64,000 bases of DNA, taken from SZAS-103 sp964640525. GTDB lineage: Bacteria; Pseudomonadota; Gammaproteobacteria; Xanthomonadales; Xanthomonadaceae. The position numbers and the translations under genes are program-made. This document shows, piece after piece, positions 28,522 to 36,905 of the stretch. The DNA lies in contig CAZXGS010000002.1 in assembly GCA_964640525.1 (NCBI GenBank), forward strand, positions 1 through 64,000, given 5' to 3'. The notes below the pieces were generated by a model, which saw only the letters and a program-made list of their open reading frames with translations, was not told the origin of the DNA and did no database searches. Each line of letters begins with the position of its first letter. Within the stretch, counting starts at the first letter, position 1.

Positions 28522-28941
28522 ATGGGAATGAGCAGCAACGACAGCGGCGGCCCGATGGCCTCGATCAACGTCACGCCCCTGGTGGACGTGATGTTGGTGC
28601 TGCTGATCATCTTCATGATCACCACCCCGCTGATGCGGCACAAGATTCCGGTCAAGCTGCCCAATGCGATCCTTCGACAGAAGCCACCGCCACTCACCCA
28701 CCCGCCGGTGACGGTGACGGTCAAGGCGGATGGCAGCATCTTCTGGAACGACGAGCTGATCGATCCGCAGTTGTTCGACAGCCGCCTGTACACCACCGGC
28801 CAGCAGGAGCCGCAACCGGAGGTGGACATCCGCGCCGACAAGAACACCCACTATTCGGTCATCTGGAAGGTCGTCAAGGCGGCCCAGACCAATGGCATCC
28901 TGAAGATTGGCTTCATCTCGGCCCCGAAGGGCCAGAACTGA
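28522..28941 (+). CDS. exbD: biopolymer transport protein ExbD, copy 1
   Basis: This 139-residue protein has a short cytoplasmic start, one membrane helix with the proton-carrying aspartate in TPLVDVMLVLLIIFM, and a periplasmic domain. It is one of three ExbD paralogues here and the most diverged in its periplasmic half (RHKIPVKLPNAIL, FWNDELIDPQ). ExbD works with ExbB and TonB. The next copy follows after 23 bases. Confidence 0.93.
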   Translation: MGMSSNDSGGPMASINVTPLVDVMLVLLIIFMITTPLMRHKIPVKLPNAILRQKPPPLTHPPVTVTVKADGSIFWNDELIDPQLFDSRLYTTGQQEPQPEVDIRADKNTHYSVIWKVVKAAQTNGILKIGFISAPKGQN

Positions 28942-28964
28942 GCTGACCAAGCAAAGACCCGACC

Positions 28965-29384
28965 ATGGCATTTTCGACCAGCAACAGCGGTGGCCCGATC
29001 GTGGACATGAACGTCACGCCCCTGGTGGACGTGATGCTGGTGCTGTTGATCATCTTCATGGTCACCATGCCGCCCCTGACGTATCCGATCGGCGTCGACC
29101 TGCCGATTCCATCCACCCACCCGCCGCCGCCGTCGACCGCGCCACCGATCACCATCAAGATCGACGCCAGTGGCAGCATCACCTGGAACGGTACGCCGGT
29201 TCCGCTGACAGGCCTGCGCGAACAGTTCCAGGTCGAGGCCGACCGCTACTCCGATCCGATGCAGCAGCCGGTGGTGCAGATCGACACCGACAACGATGCC
29301 GAGTACGACGCGCTGGCCAAGGTGCTGGCGGCCACCAAGAACGCCGGCATGATCAAGGTCGGGTTCGTGGACAAGGGCGGCTGA
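28965..29384 (+). CDS. exbD: biopolymer transport protein ExbD, copy 2
   Basis: Also 139 residues, with the same DVMLVLLIIFM helix and a Pro-rich linker (HPPPPSTAPP). Two exbD copies in tandem are normal in Xanthomonas, where from published work the second is needed for some functions but not for iron uptake. A terminator hairpin follows its stop, marking the end of the canonical operon. Confidence 0.93.
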   Translation: MAFSTSNSGGPIVDMNVTPLVDVMLVLLIIFMVTMPPLTYPIGVDLPIPSTHPPPPSTAPPITIKIDASGSITWNGTPVPLTGLREQFQVEADRYSDPMQQPVVQIDTDNDAEYDALAKVLAATKNAGMIKVGFVDKGG

Positions 29385-29412
29385 AGCACCGCATCGTTGC
29401 AACGACGCAACC

Positions 29413-29436
29413 ACGCCGCCTGCGGGCGGCGTCTTT
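29413..29436 (+). terminator. Rho-independent terminator after exbD copy 2
   Basis: ACGCCGCC-TGCG-GGCGGCGT (29413-29432) is a perfect 8-base stem followed by a short CTTTG run, 29 bases after the stop of the second exbD. Confidence 0.65.
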
Positions 29437-29508
29437 GCATCTGGCGGAGCCATTTACGATCGGATGGATCCGGAGTAGGGTGAAACCGCCCCGAAGCCGG
29501 AGATCGCC

Positions 29509-29928
29509 ATGGCCTTCACCTTGTCAGCAGGAAGCCACCCGGTGGCCGAAATGAACATCACGCCGCTGGTGGACGTGATGCTGGTGCTGCTGATCATCTT
29601 CATGGTGACCATGCCCTTGCGGACGATCGCGCTGACGGTCGATCTTCCCCAAGCCGTCCCGAATGCGCCTCCGCCACCCCATCCGATCAACCTGCGCATC
29701 GATCGTGCCGGCCAGTTGACCTGGAATGGCAGCGCGATGCCGATGGCCGTGCTGGAAGGGGCGCTGGCCGTGGAGGCGGCGCGCCATGCCGATCCCAAGG
29801 ATCAGCCGCAAGTCCTGATCGACACCGACCCCGATGCCGAATACGGTAGGTTGGCCACGGTCCTTTCGGCCGCGCGCAACGCCGGCATGGATCGAGTCGG
29901 CTTCGTTGCCGACGGGCGCTCCCGCTGA
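29509..29928 (+). CDS. biopolymer transport protein ExbD, copy 3
   Basis: A third 139-residue ExbD-like protein with the conserved NITPLVDVMLVLLIIFMVT segment. Its periplasmic half (QVLIDTDPDAEYGRLATVL) resembles copy 2 (VVQIDTDNDAEYDALAKVL), so it probably arose by duplication of that gene. It is separated by a terminator and 124 bases from the main operon, with a ribosome site GGAG seven bases before ATG 29509, so it may be expressed separately. It could pair with the same ExbB or with another MotA/TolQ-type partner elsewhere. Confidence 0.9.
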   Translation: MAFTLSAGSHPVAEMNITPLVDVMLVLLIIFMVTMPLRTIALTVDLPQAVPNAPPPPHPINLRIDRAGQLTWNGSAMPMAVLEGALAVEAARHADPKDQPQVLIDTDPDAEYGRLATVLSAARNAGMDRVGFVADGRSR

Positions 29929-29938
29929 GGCCGCGTCC

Positions 29939-30721
29939 TCACGCGCGGTCGTTGCCGCCGCGACCTTCTCCGATCACCCGCAGGTAGGCTTGCACGGTTG
30001 CGCGCAGGCCGGCATACAGCGCCTCGTCGATCAGCGCGTGGCCGATGGAAACTTCGGCGATTTCCGGTGCCGCACGCAGCAGGTCGCCCAGATTGCTCTG
30101 ATCCAGATCGTGACCTGCATTCACGCCCAGGCCCGCCGCATGCGCACGTCGCGCGGTGCGCGCGCACGCGGCCAGCGTCGCGGCGGGATTGCCTGTCGCG
30201 TGCGTATGCGCAAACGGGCCGGTATACAACTCGATGCGCTGGGCCCCGACGGCGACCGCCGTCTCCAGTGATGGTGCGTCGCAATCCATGAACAACGATA
30301 CCCTGCAACCCTGTGCCGCCAGGTCGCGCACCAGCGGTTCCAGCCGCGCACCATCACGATCCAGATCGAACCCGTGATCGGAGGTGAGCTGGCCGTCGCC
30401 ATCCGGTACCAGGGTGACCTGGTCTGGCCGCGTCTGCGCAACCAGCGCAAGCAAGCCAGGATAACCATCGCGTGGCGGCGCGAAAGGGTTGCCTTCGATG
30501 TTGAACTCGACCCTGCCGCGGCACAGCTGTGCCAGCAGGCGAACGTCATCCGGGCGGATATGGCGCTGATCAGGTCGCGGGTGCACGGTGATGCCGCCAC
30601 AGCCAGCCGCGATCACCGTCTCGGCCGCGGTGCGCAAGTCCGGACGCGAGCCGCCACGGGCGTTGCGCAGGACCGCGATCTTGTTGAGGTTGACACTGAG
30701 CACGGTGGCAGGCGCACGCAT
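29939..30721 (-). CDS. pdxJ: pyridoxine 5'-phosphate synthase PdxJ
   Basis: PdxJ condenses 1-deoxyxylulose 5-phosphate with 3-amino-2-oxopropyl phosphate to pyridoxine phosphate. The 260-residue protein shows the family blocks LSVNLNKIAVLRNARG, GITVHPRPDQRHI, EFNIEGNP and LGVNAGHDL. It is convergent with exbD copy 3 (10 bases between the stops) and divergent from the diguanylate cyclase gene. Confidence 0.96.
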   Translation of the reverse strand: MRAPATVLSVNLNKIAVLRNARGGSRPDLRTAAETVIAAGCGGITVHPRPDQRHIRPDDVRLLAQLCRGRVEFNIEGNPFAPPRDGYPGLLALVAQTRPDQVTLVPDGDGQLTSDHGFDLDRDGARLEPLVRDLAAQGCRVSLFMDCDAPSLETAVAVGAQRIELYTGPFAHTHATGNPAATLAACARTARRAHAAGLGVNAGHDLDQSNLGDLLRAAPEIAEVSIGHALIDEALYAGLRATVQAYLRVIGEGRGGNDRA

Positions 30722-30835
30722 TCGTGTAGCCTAGCAGTTGCCGTGATTGCGTGGGGGCAGGCGTTGATCGGTTCCGGGTGCGACGCGCGCGAGACACCAG
30801 GCCATCGCATTCCACCGCGCTTCGGGAGCATGCGC

Positions 30836-33748
30836 ATGTTCGCAGCCGGCCATCCACCGTCAATCCGGGTTTCGCCAACCGCCGAAGGCGGACTGCGCCC
30901 GTGGTGGGTAGATCTGCTGGTAGCGCTGCTGCTGGCGTGTCTTGGCCAGCCGATTCAGGCGTTTCCGGGTGAGCCGCTGCTGCAGCGCTTCACGCCGGCC
31001 GACTTCAAGTCCGTGCCCAACCTGCTGGGCCTGGCTCGGGACGGCGATGGCCGGGTGTACCTGGGCAACACCAACGGCGTGCTGCGCATGCAGGGCCGCG
31101 ACTGGGACACGGTGCTGCTGCCCGGCGGCGTGCCCGCCGGTGCGCTGGCGCGTGGCCAGGACGGCCGGGTGTACCTGAGCGGCTACGACACCATGGGCTA
31201 TATCCTGACCGCCGCCGATGGCAGCGCGCAGTATCACGACCTGCGCGACGACTTCGGCCTGCGTGGCGCGGATCGCGCCCTGGGCTGGATGCGGCAGGTG
31301 ATCCCCACCGCCGACGGGGTCTATTTCCGCGCGCCGACGCAGATGTATTTCGTCAGCTATTCCGGCCGTGGTGAGCGCTGGAAGACCAGCGGCGGCGACA
31401 GCGGCTACAGCGCGTGGCAGGACGCGTTGTACACCCTGGACAAGGAGCGCGGGTTGCTGCGCTTCGACAAAGGCGCGTTGGTGCCGGTGACCGGCGGCGA
31501 GGTGATGCGCGGGCATGCCGGCATCGACATCGTCGATCAGGGCGACCACGCCCTGGTGGTTTCGGTTGGTGGCTTCTACCGGCTCGATGGCCGCGGGGTG
31601 GTGGCGCTGGACGTGCCGCCACCGCCGGCCGAAGCCGGAGTCTTCCAGGCCGCCGCCGCCCTCCGTGATGGCGACTTCGTCCTGTCCACCGCCACCGGCA
31701 ACCTGCTGGAGTACGACGCCGCGGCGCACCTGCTTTCGCAGCACCGGATTGCGCGCAGCGCGATCCTGGCGATGACGGCGGATGCCGACAACGGCCTGTG
31801 GGCGATCAGCGAGGATGAGCTCGTTCGCCTGCAGATTCCTTCACCGTGGTCGCGGATCGACGTCGCCGACCTGGGCGGGATCGTCAACGACTGCACCATG
31901 CATCGAGGTGCGCTGTGGCTCGCGGTGGGCGTCAAGGGGCTGGCACGGATGACCGCCACCGTGCAGGGCGTGAAAACCGACTGGATCGCAGGCGAGGACC
32001 AGACACAGATCTTCGCCGTGCTGGACACCACTGACGGTTTGCTGGTGGCGCGCGATGGCGGCATCGACGTCGTTGCCGCCGACGACCACGTGCAACATCT
32101 GTTCGCCCGAGACGAGCCGGTGTTCGGCCTGGTCCGCTCGCACTACGACCGCGACCTGGTGTATGCGCCGGGCGATGCCGGGGTGTATGTCCTGCGCCGG
32201 ATCGACCATCGATGGACTCTGGCAGGGCTGATGCCGGCACCGGAACTGGCAACCCAGTCGCTGATCGAAACCGCGCCGGGCGAGTTGTGGGTCAACAACA
32301 CCCGCGGCATGCCCGAGCGCTGGCGCATCGATCCGGCCAAGGCAAGCCGGGCTTCCCGCGAGCGTTTTCCCCTTGCCGCTGGCGCGGCGGCGCCGGACGC
32401 CAACCGTTCCACGCAGATCTATGCGTTGGGCAAGGACGTGTTTCTGGTGATCGGCAAGCGTGCCTACCGTTTCGACGGCCACAGCTTCGTCCCGTTCGAT
32501 GGCAAGCCCTTCTCGCTGCTGGATGATCCCAACGAGTTCCAGGTCCTGACCACGCCGGTGGGTGTGTTCGCGTTCACCGGCCATCGCCTGTACCGCCAGG
32601 TCCGAGGCCAGGACTGGCGCCGGGAGGATTTCGGCGCCCAGCCGGTCGCCTCGCAGAGCGTGCTGCGTTACGGCAACGACGGTGTCCTGCGCCTGAGCAT
32701 CTGGCGCGCGTTGTTGCAGTACCGGCCGGATGCCGCCGCGCCACCGGCCCAACTGCCGTTGGCAGTGCGCCTGATTTCGATCCACCGGATCGATGCAAAC
32801 GGTGCGGTGGATGCGTTGCAGGTGGGGGCAAGTGGCGGCCTCGCCCTGCGCCAGTCTGAATCCTTGAGCCTGCGTTTCACCGTGTTCAGTCCCGAACCCG
32901 GGGTGGAATACCGATACCGTATTCGCGGTCAGGCGACGGGATGGTCCGACTGGCGCGAGCAGACCGCGATCACGCTCACCAACCTGGAGCAACCCGGAGA
33001 CTACACCCTGGAAATCCAGGGCAGAACGCCCAGTGGTCGCGCGGTGGAACCGGCCAGCTACACCTTCAGCGTGGTCCCGCGCTGGTACCAGATCACCGTG
33101 GTGCGCCTGTTGCTGGCGTTGGCTGCCTTGATCGTGCTGTGGGTGGTGATCCGCTGGCGTGAAGCACGCCAGGCACGGGTTTACCTGCAGCGCCAGCAGT
33201 TTCTCGAAGAGCGCATTGCCGAGCGCACCGTCGCGCTGGAGGAGGCCAACCGCAAGCTGGCCGAGCTGGCGACCGAGGACAGTCTGACGGGCGTGGCCAA
33301 TCGACGCGCGCTGGAAACGGGCCTGGAGCGCGAATGGAAACGCTGCCAGGACCGACAGGTGCCGATCGCGCTGCTGATGATCGACGTTGACCACTTCAAG
33401 CGCTACAACGACCTCCACGGCCATCAGGCCGGCGACGAGGTGCTGCAGACGGTGGCCCGTCGCCTCGGCGCCGGGCTGGACCCGCAACGCGAACTGCTGG
33501 CGCGCTACGGTGGCGAGGAATTCTGTTTGCTGTTGCCGGGGGCCGGCGCGATGGTCGCCGCGCAGCGGGCGGAAAAGCTGCGCCAGTCCTTCACCGACGA
33601 GGGTGCGCAAGTGACGGTCAGCATCGGCGTGGCCGCGCGCGTGCCCAAAGACGGCGACAGCCCCGCCGCGCTGATGCGCAGTGCGGACGAGAAGCTGTAT
33701 GAGGCCAAGCGGCGCGGTCGCAACCGTGTCGAAGTGGGCGACGGATAG
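30836..33748 (+). CDS. membrane-bound diguanylate cyclase with beta-propeller and Y_Y_Y sensor
   Basis: The 970-residue protein starts at ATG 30836, after GGGAG. It has a signal segment (LLVALLLACLGQPIQAF), then about 650 residues of beta-propeller repeats (DGDGRVYLGNTNGVLRMQGRDW-type blades), a Y_Y_Y domain (FSPEPGVEYRYRIRG, GDYTLEIQGR), one membrane helix (LLLALAALIVLWVVI), a coiled coil and a C-terminal GGDEF domain. The active site is RYGGEEF, so it should make cyclic-di-GMP in response to an extracytoplasmic signal. The residues before the active site (DPQRELLA) do not match the RxxD inhibitory site, so product inhibition may be weak. The ligand is unknown. Further upstream in-frame starts are not supported. 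Confidence 0.9.
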   Translation: MFAAGHPPSIRVSPTAEGGLRPWWVDLLVALLLACLGQPIQAFPGEPLLQRFTPADFKSVPNLLGLARDGDGRVYLGNTNGVLRMQGRDWDTVLLPGGVPAGALARGQDGRVYLSGYDTMGYILTAADGSAQYHDLRDDFGLRGADRALGWMRQVIPTADGVYFRAPTQMYFVSYSGRGERWKTSGGDSGYSAWQDALYTLDKERGLLRFDKGALVPVTGGEVMRGHAGIDIVDQGDHALVVSVGGFYRLDGRGVVALDVPPPPAEAGVFQAAAALRDGDFVLSTATGNLLEYDAAAHLLSQHRIARSAILAMTADADNGLWAISEDELVRLQIPSPWSRIDVADLGGIVNDCTMHRGALWLAVGVKGLARMTATVQGVKTDWIAGEDQTQIFAVLDTTDGLLVARDGGIDVVAADDHVQHLFARDEPVFGLVRSHYDRDLVYAPGDAGVYVLRRIDHRWTLAGLMPAPELATQSLIETAPGELWVNNTRGMPERWRIDPAKASRASRERFPLAAGAAAPDANRSTQIYALGKDVFLVIGKRAYRFDGHSFVPFDGKPFSLLDDPNEFQVLTTPVGVFAFTGHRLYRQVRGQDWRREDFGAQPVASQSVLRYGNDGVLRLSIWRALLQYRPDAAAPPAQLPLAVRLISIHRIDANGAVDALQVGASGGLALRQSESLSLRFTVFSPEPGVEYRYRIRGQATGWSDWREQTAITLTNLEQPGDYTLEIQGRTPSGRAVEPASYTFSVVPRWYQITVVRLLLALAALIVLWVVIRWREARQARVYLQRQQFLEERIAERTVALEEANRKLAELATEDSLTGVANRRALETGLEREWKRCQDRQVPIALLMIDVDHFKRYNDLHGHQAGDEVLQTVARRLGAGLDPQRELLARYGGEEFCLLLPGAGAMVAAQRAEKLRQSFTDEGAQVTVSIGVAARVPKDGDSPAALMRSADEKLYEAKRRGRNRVEVGDG

Positions 33749-33887
33749 GCTGCGGACGGCGCCAGTCCAGGACCTGCGCACCATCCATGCCGAGCCTTCG
33801 TCCTTCCATCCAGAGCGTGGCCATGGCAACGGGTCGCAACAGGCAGACCCGACCTGCAGATCGACGGCGACGGGGCGCCCGGAAAGC

Positions 33888-34181
33888 TCAGCCGGCAGCA
33901 GGTGGCTGCGGTTCGACAGGCGCGGCGGGCGCTGCGCTGGCGTCTGCCTGCGCCTGCTTGCGGGCCTGCGCCTGTTCGCGGTACATGCGCAATTCCTCGG
34001 TGGTGATGATGTGGCCGCTGTCGCGGCTGCTGTCACCCACGCGTGCCGCCATCAGCCGCAGCAAGCCGGCCAGCACGAATCCGATGATGAGCAGGATGCA
34101 TGCCACGGCAACCGCCATCGAATGCGCGTAGCAAAGCACCACGAAACTCAGCACCGCCAGCAAGAACATCATCCAGGGCAT
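33888..34181 (-). CDS. small two-helix membrane protein
   Basis: The 97-residue protein has two hydrophobic helices (MPWMMFLLAVLSFVVLCYA; AVAVACILLIIGFVLAGLL) and a charged, then Ala/Pro/Gln-rich cytoplasmic-looking tail. ATG 34181 is preceded by GAGG about eight bases away. It is paralogous to the product of the next gene upstream (34286-34498): both begin MPW[ML][ML]FLLA and share the pattern of the second helix. No known domain is recognised. Confidence 0.65.
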   Translation of the reverse strand: MPWMMFLLAVLSFVVLCYAHSMAVAVACILLIIGFVLAGLLRLMAARVGDSSRDSGHIITTEELRMYREQAQARKQAQADASAAPAAPVEPQPPAAG

Positions 34182-34285
34182 TTCCGCATCCTCTGCCGCG
34201 CAACGCCGCCGAGTTTACCAGTGGGCAATTCCAAACTGATCTTCGATGCGCGAGCCCCGCCAATGGCCTGCCAGCAGCACCATTC

Positions 34286-34498
34286 TCACCCTGCGGGCGG
34301 CGACAGTCCCGGTTCGCTTGCCTTCCGGCGCGCCAGGGACGCTGCGCCGTGCGCCGCACGATCCGCAAGCAGGCTCAGCGTGGCGCACAAGGTCAACAGC
34401 ATGCTGATCAGCACGCAGGCCATCGCCAGCGCCAGGGAGCCGAGCATGGGGGCGGCGACCAATGCCGCGGTGGCAAGCAGGAACAACAGCCAGGGCAA
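34286..34498 (-). CDS. small two-helix membrane protein, paralogue of its neighbour
   Basis: This 70-residue protein begins at TTG 34498-34496, supported by a strong GGAGG six bases upstream. It has two hydrophobic helices (MPWLLFLLATAALVAAP; ALAMACVLISMLLTLCA) and a short polar end. The start and helix pattern match the 97-residue protein encoded 104 bases downstream, so the pair is a tandem duplication. Both lie downstream of fbp on the same strand. Function unknown. Confidence 0.6.
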   Translation of the reverse strand: MPWLLFLLATAALVAAPMLGSLALAMACVLISMLLTLCATLSLLADRAAHGAASLARRKASEPGLSPPAG

Positions 34499-34536
34499 CG
34501 GGAACCTCCGCTCTGCAACGTCGGCGTGGCAAGGTT

Positions 34537-35547
34537 TCAGGCGCCGTCGTGGGCCAGGTGCAAGGATACCGCGTAGTCGACTTCTTCCCGCGAACCCAGA
34601 AACACCGGCACGCGCTGGTGCAGCTTTTCCGGCACGACCTCCAGCATGCGCATGCGTCCCGTGCTGGCGGCGCCGCCGGCCTGTTCGACCAGCATCGCCA
34701 TCGGATTGGCCTCGTAAAGCAGGCGCAGCTTTCCACCCTGCGCGCGGTTCTTGGCGTCCAGCGGGTAGATGAAGACGCCGCCGCGGGTGAGGATCCGGTG
34801 CACGTCGGCGACCATGCTCGCGACCCAGCGCATGTTGAAGTCCTTCCCGCGCGGACCCTCCTTGCCGGCCAGCATCTGTTCGACGTAGCGTTGCATCGGC
34901 GGCTCCCAGTGGCGCCGGTTGGAGACGTTGGCGGCGAACTCCTTGGTCTGCTCGGGGATGCGGATGTCACGCCGGGTGAGGATGAAGCTGCCGATCTCGC
35001 GATCCAGGGTGAAGGCGTGGGTGCCGTGGCCGATGGTCAGCACCAGCAGCGTGCTCGACCCGTAGGCGGCGTAGCCGGCCGCGACCTGCGCGGTACCCGG
35101 TTGCAGGAAGTGCTCGTCGCCCGGCGTGGCCACGCCGTCCGGGCAGCGCAGCACCGAGAAGATCGTGCCCACGGTGACGTTGACGTCGATGTTCGAGCTG
35201 CCATCCAGCGGATCGAACACCAGCAGGTAGTTCCCCTTCGGATACATGTCGGGGATCGGCTGGCTGTGGTCCATTTCCTCCGAGGCGCAGGCTGCCAGGT
35301 GGCCACCCCAGGCATTGGTTTCCAGCAGGATTTCGTTGGACAGCACGTCCAGTTTCTTCTGCGCCTCGCCCTGGATGTTGCCGGTGCCGGCATCGCCGAG
35401 CACGCCGCCCAGGTCGCCCTTGCCCACCGCGATGGCGATGGTTTTGCAGGCGCGGGCGACGACTTCGATCAGCAGGCGCAGGTCGGCGCAGATGCGACCG
35501 GCCTGTTGTTCCTCGATCAGGTAGCGGGTCAGGGAGATGGACGGCAT
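34537..35547 (-). CDS. fbp: fructose-1,6-bisphosphatase class 1
   Basis: Fbp hydrolyses fructose 1,6-bisphosphate in gluconeogenesis. The 336-residue protein shows the metal- and phosphate-binding motif VFDPLDGSSNIDVN and the later GGVFIYPLD and LRLLYEANPMAMLVEQAGG. I start at ATG 35547 (MPSISLTRYLIEEQ), the usual N-terminus; further upstream starts overlap the region shared with the divergent DUF4142 gene. The stop is 38 bases from the start of the small membrane protein gene. Confidence 0.96.
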   Translation of the reverse strand: MPSISLTRYLIEEQQAGRICADLRLLIEVVARACKTIAIAVGKGDLGGVLGDAGTGNIQGEAQKKLDVLSNEILLETNAWGGHLAACASEEMDHSQPIPDMYPKGNYLLVFDPLDGSSNIDVNVTVGTIFSVLRCPDGVATPGDEHFLQPGTAQVAAGYAAYGSSTLLVLTIGHGTHAFTLDREIGSFILTRRDIRIPEQTKEFAANVSNRRHWEPPMQRYVEQMLAGKEGPRGKDFNMRWVASMVADVHRILTRGGVFIYPLDAKNRAQGGKLRLLYEANPMAMLVEQAGGAASTGRMRMLEVVPEKLHQRVPVFLGSREEVDYAVSLHLAHDGA

Positions 35548-35645
35548 GGCGGACTCGACGGCGGGGAACAGACATTGTACGTTGCCTGTCCGACATCCTG
35601 GCCACCCGTTTCGGTGGGTCACCACGTACCGGAGGAAGACTTGCC

Positions 35646-36161
35646 ATGAAGCTTCAACATCACCTTTTGGCCGTCCTTGCGGCAGGCCTGTTCGCCGGCA
35701 TGGCCATCGCGCAACCGGCCGCGGCCCCCGCCAAACTCTCCACGTCCGACCGCATGTTCCTGTCCGATGCGCTGGGTACCAACCAGCTTGAAATCGACAT
35801 GTCGGCCTACGCCATCAAGCAGGCGCACGCGGACAAGGTGCGTGCCTTCGCAAAGGCGCGGGTGGATGAACACAAGGCGCTGGCGGCGCGGTTCCAGAAG
35901 GCCAACGACGGCATCGTGCCTGCGCCCGGACCCAGCACGCAGCCCGGCATCAACCTGCTCGGCAAGACCGGTGCCGACTTCGACCGCACCTACGTGGGCT
36001 TGATGGCCAACTACGACCATCGCCTGGCGACCCGTTTCGCGGGCGCCGACGGTCCACAGCATGGCACCGCGATCCGCGAGATGGTGCGCGATACCTTGCC
36101 GATCCTGCGTCGCCACGAAGCCGAGGCGAATGCGCTGGAACGAACCTTGCCGGCCAACTGA
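35646..36161 (+). CDS. DUF4142 family exported protein
   Basis: The 171-residue protein has a signal peptide (HLLAVLAAGLFAGMAIAQ) and a helical domain that fits DUF4142 (ferritin-like, putative metal binding): FLSDALGTNQLEIDMSAYAI, FAKARVDEHKAL, TYVGLMANYDHRL. ATG 35646 follows GGAGGAAG. The role of the family is not settled; some members relate to stress or envelope homeostasis. It is divergent from fbp (98 bases between starts). Confidence 0.8.
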   Translation: MKLQHHLLAVLAAGLFAGMAIAQPAAAPAKLSTSDRMFLSDALGTNQLEIDMSAYAIKQAHADKVRAFAKARVDEHKALAARFQKANDGIVPAPGPSTQPGINLLGKTGADFDRTYVGLMANYDHRLATRFAGADGPQHGTAIREMVRDTLPILRRHEAEANALERTLPAN

Positions 36162-36201
36162 ACCGTTTGGCACCACGCCAGGCTGGCGTTACCAAAACAG
36201 G

Positions 36202-36252
36202 ACGGCCACCCGAAGGTGGCCGTCGCGGTCGATCCCGGGCCTGGCCGGGATC
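36202..36252. terminator. double hairpin between convergent genes
   Basis: ACGGCCACC-CGAA-GGTGGCCGT (36202-36223) and GATCCCGG-N6-CCGGGATC (36231-36252) lie between the DUF4142 and beta-barrel genes. The second overlaps the stop of the barrel gene. They could end transcription from both sides, though no long U-run is present. Confidence 0.55.
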
Positions 36253-36796
36253 AGAAGCGGACTTCGACCGAACCCGTCCAGGTGCCGATGTGGCCTCCCC
36301 AGCCGTGGCTGCCGGCCGAGGTGTAGTCGTAATTCAGGCCCAGGCCGACGTTGCGGTTGAAATCGTAACCGGTACCGGCGCCGATGTAGCCCTTGGTCGA
36401 GTTGTCCGAGGCAACACGCGTACCCAGCACGGTGAGGTCGGCGCTCACGCGGGCGATGCCGGCGCGGCCCTGGATGAAGAAGCCGGTGTTGTCGGCGTTG
36501 AAGTTCTGCTTGGCCACCACGCCCAAGCCCCAGCCATCGACGCTGAGCTTGTTGCCGAAGCCGTCGCTGCGGCTGCCGTAGCCGGCGTAGAAACCTTCCA
36601 CCGCAAAGTGCGGGTTGAAGTAGTAGCCCACGCGACCGCTGCCGGCGGTGTCGGAATCGCTGCTGCCAAACGCGTTGGAATGCAGGGTGCTCTGGCCCAG
36701 CTCGCCGCGGACAAACCAGCCATTGTCGGCGGCTGCTGCGGTGGTGGTCGCGCCCGCCAAGGCGAGCAGGCAGGCCATCATCAGGGTCTTGGTCAT
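36251..36796 (-). CDS. outer-membrane beta-barrel protein
   Basis: The 181-residue protein has a signal peptide (LMMACLLALAGATTTAAA) cleaved before DNGWFVRGELG. It then has alternating amphipathic strands rich in Gly, Tyr and Asn, and ends in the C-terminal phenylalanine typical of barrels (GSVEVRF). This fits a small eight-strand porin-like protein of the OmpA/OprF N-domain or OmpX/W type. I cannot assign a substrate. ATG 36796 begins the conserved signal peptide; the upstream frame has no support. Confidence 0.8.
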   Translation of the reverse strand: MTKTLMMACLLALAGATTTAAAADNGWFVRGELGQSTLHSNAFGSSDSDTAGSGRVGYYFNPHFAVEGFYAGYGSRSDGFGNKLSVDGWGLGVVAKQNFNADNTGFFIQGRAGIARVSADLTVLGTRVASDNSTKGYIGAGTGYDFNRNVGLGLNYDYTSAGSHGWGGHIGTWTGSVEVRF

Positions 36797-36905
36797 GATC
36801 GGAACTCGTATCGTCAGCTCAGGAGCGAGCGAGGACAATCTGGGCTCCAAAACCTGAATCCCAAGTTGATTTGGGGTCGGTTGGGCAGTTTTGTTAATTA
36901 TTCGT

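Noticed and set aside
30374..30829. N-terminal extension of the diguanylate cyclase frame
   Set aside because: It overlaps pdxJ on the other strand and lacks any domain; a ribosome site and signal peptide support the start at 30836.
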